Below are positions 63,870 to 64,000 of a stretch of 64,000 nucleotides of DNA, one piece after another. Origin of the DNA: Maniola hyperantus (taxonomy: Eukaryota; Arthropoda; Insecta; Lepidoptera; Nymphalidae); NCBI RefSeq assembly GCF_902806685.2, contig NC_048563.1:806001-870000 (forward strand), read 5' to 3'. Each line of letters opens with the position of its first letter. The stretch's first letter is position 1. Both the position numbers and the translations under genes were made by a program. A model generated the notes under the pieces. The model had not been told where the DNA came from. It worked only from the letters and a program-made list of their open reading frames with translations, and made no database searches.

Positions 63870-64000
63870 TAGCCTATTCAAGGGGCGGACCAACAAATTA
63901 CTAAAAGGCCGGCAACGCATCGGCAATTCCTCTGGTGCTGCAAATGTTCATGGGCGGCGGTAATCACTTGACATCAGGTGAACTGCATGCTCGTTTGCTC
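63870..64000 (+). mobile_element. Partial lepidopteran retroposon running off the window
   Basis: AAAGGCCGGCAACGCATCGG, CTCTGGTGCTGCAAATG and CATGGGCGGCGGTAATCACT are hallmarks of a repeat widespread in moth and butterfly genomes. Incomplete. Confidence 0.65.

Overview
This window looks like intergenic and intronic DNA from a moth or butterfly. It is AT-rich, has spliceosomal introns, and is packed with families common in Lepidoptera: tRNA-derived SINEs, Helitron-like elements carrying GACT runs and ending in CTAG, RTE-type and CR1/jockey-like LINE tails, and many short inverted-repeat elements. No bacterial, organellar or viral genome organisation is visible. Repeat families were recognised by comparing copies inside the window. 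Class names (SINE, Helitron, hAT, pogo) follow from ends, target duplications and motifs, not from a database.

Layout. 1-4335: a minus-strand, LTR-like retroelement cut by the window edge, with a decayed LINE endonuclease/reverse transcriptase inside it. 4336-18763: nested SINEs, Helitron-like elements, MITEs and a recurrent ~450-bp repeat called R here. 18764-22184: a complete pogo-superfamily DNA transposon with one open 754-codon transposase gene, TA duplication and matching termini, sitting inside an R copy. 22185-23434: R remainder and a Helitron-like element. 23435-27516: the only convincing host-type gene, a five-exon plus-strand gene that I reconstruct as a 358-residue putatively secreted protein with two Kazal-like cysteine modules; its introns are full of repeats and hold a decayed copy of exon 2. 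27614-28845: head-to-tail Helitron-like copies. 28991-29560: a GC-rich retroposon with a 15-bp duplication. 30072-31722: a pentanucleotide array (75 AATGG, 4 AATCG, 241 AATAG) growing out of a LINE tail. 31722-45111: more repeats, including a four-unit array of 222-bp Helitron-like elements and nested LINE fragments. 45112-50195: a second LTR-like element with identical-length 906-bp repeats, one of which is split by a 496-bp hAT-type element whose empty site survives in the other repeat. 50196-64000: SINE, Helitron-like, R and MITE copies with several datable nested insertions.

The two coding genes appear unrelated. The transposase probably serves its own element; the Kazal-like protein probably acts outside the cell. 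The most unusual material is structural: hairpins at both inner ends of the two LTR-like elements, exact CTAG-to-TC Helitron junctions, and the block-structured satellite.
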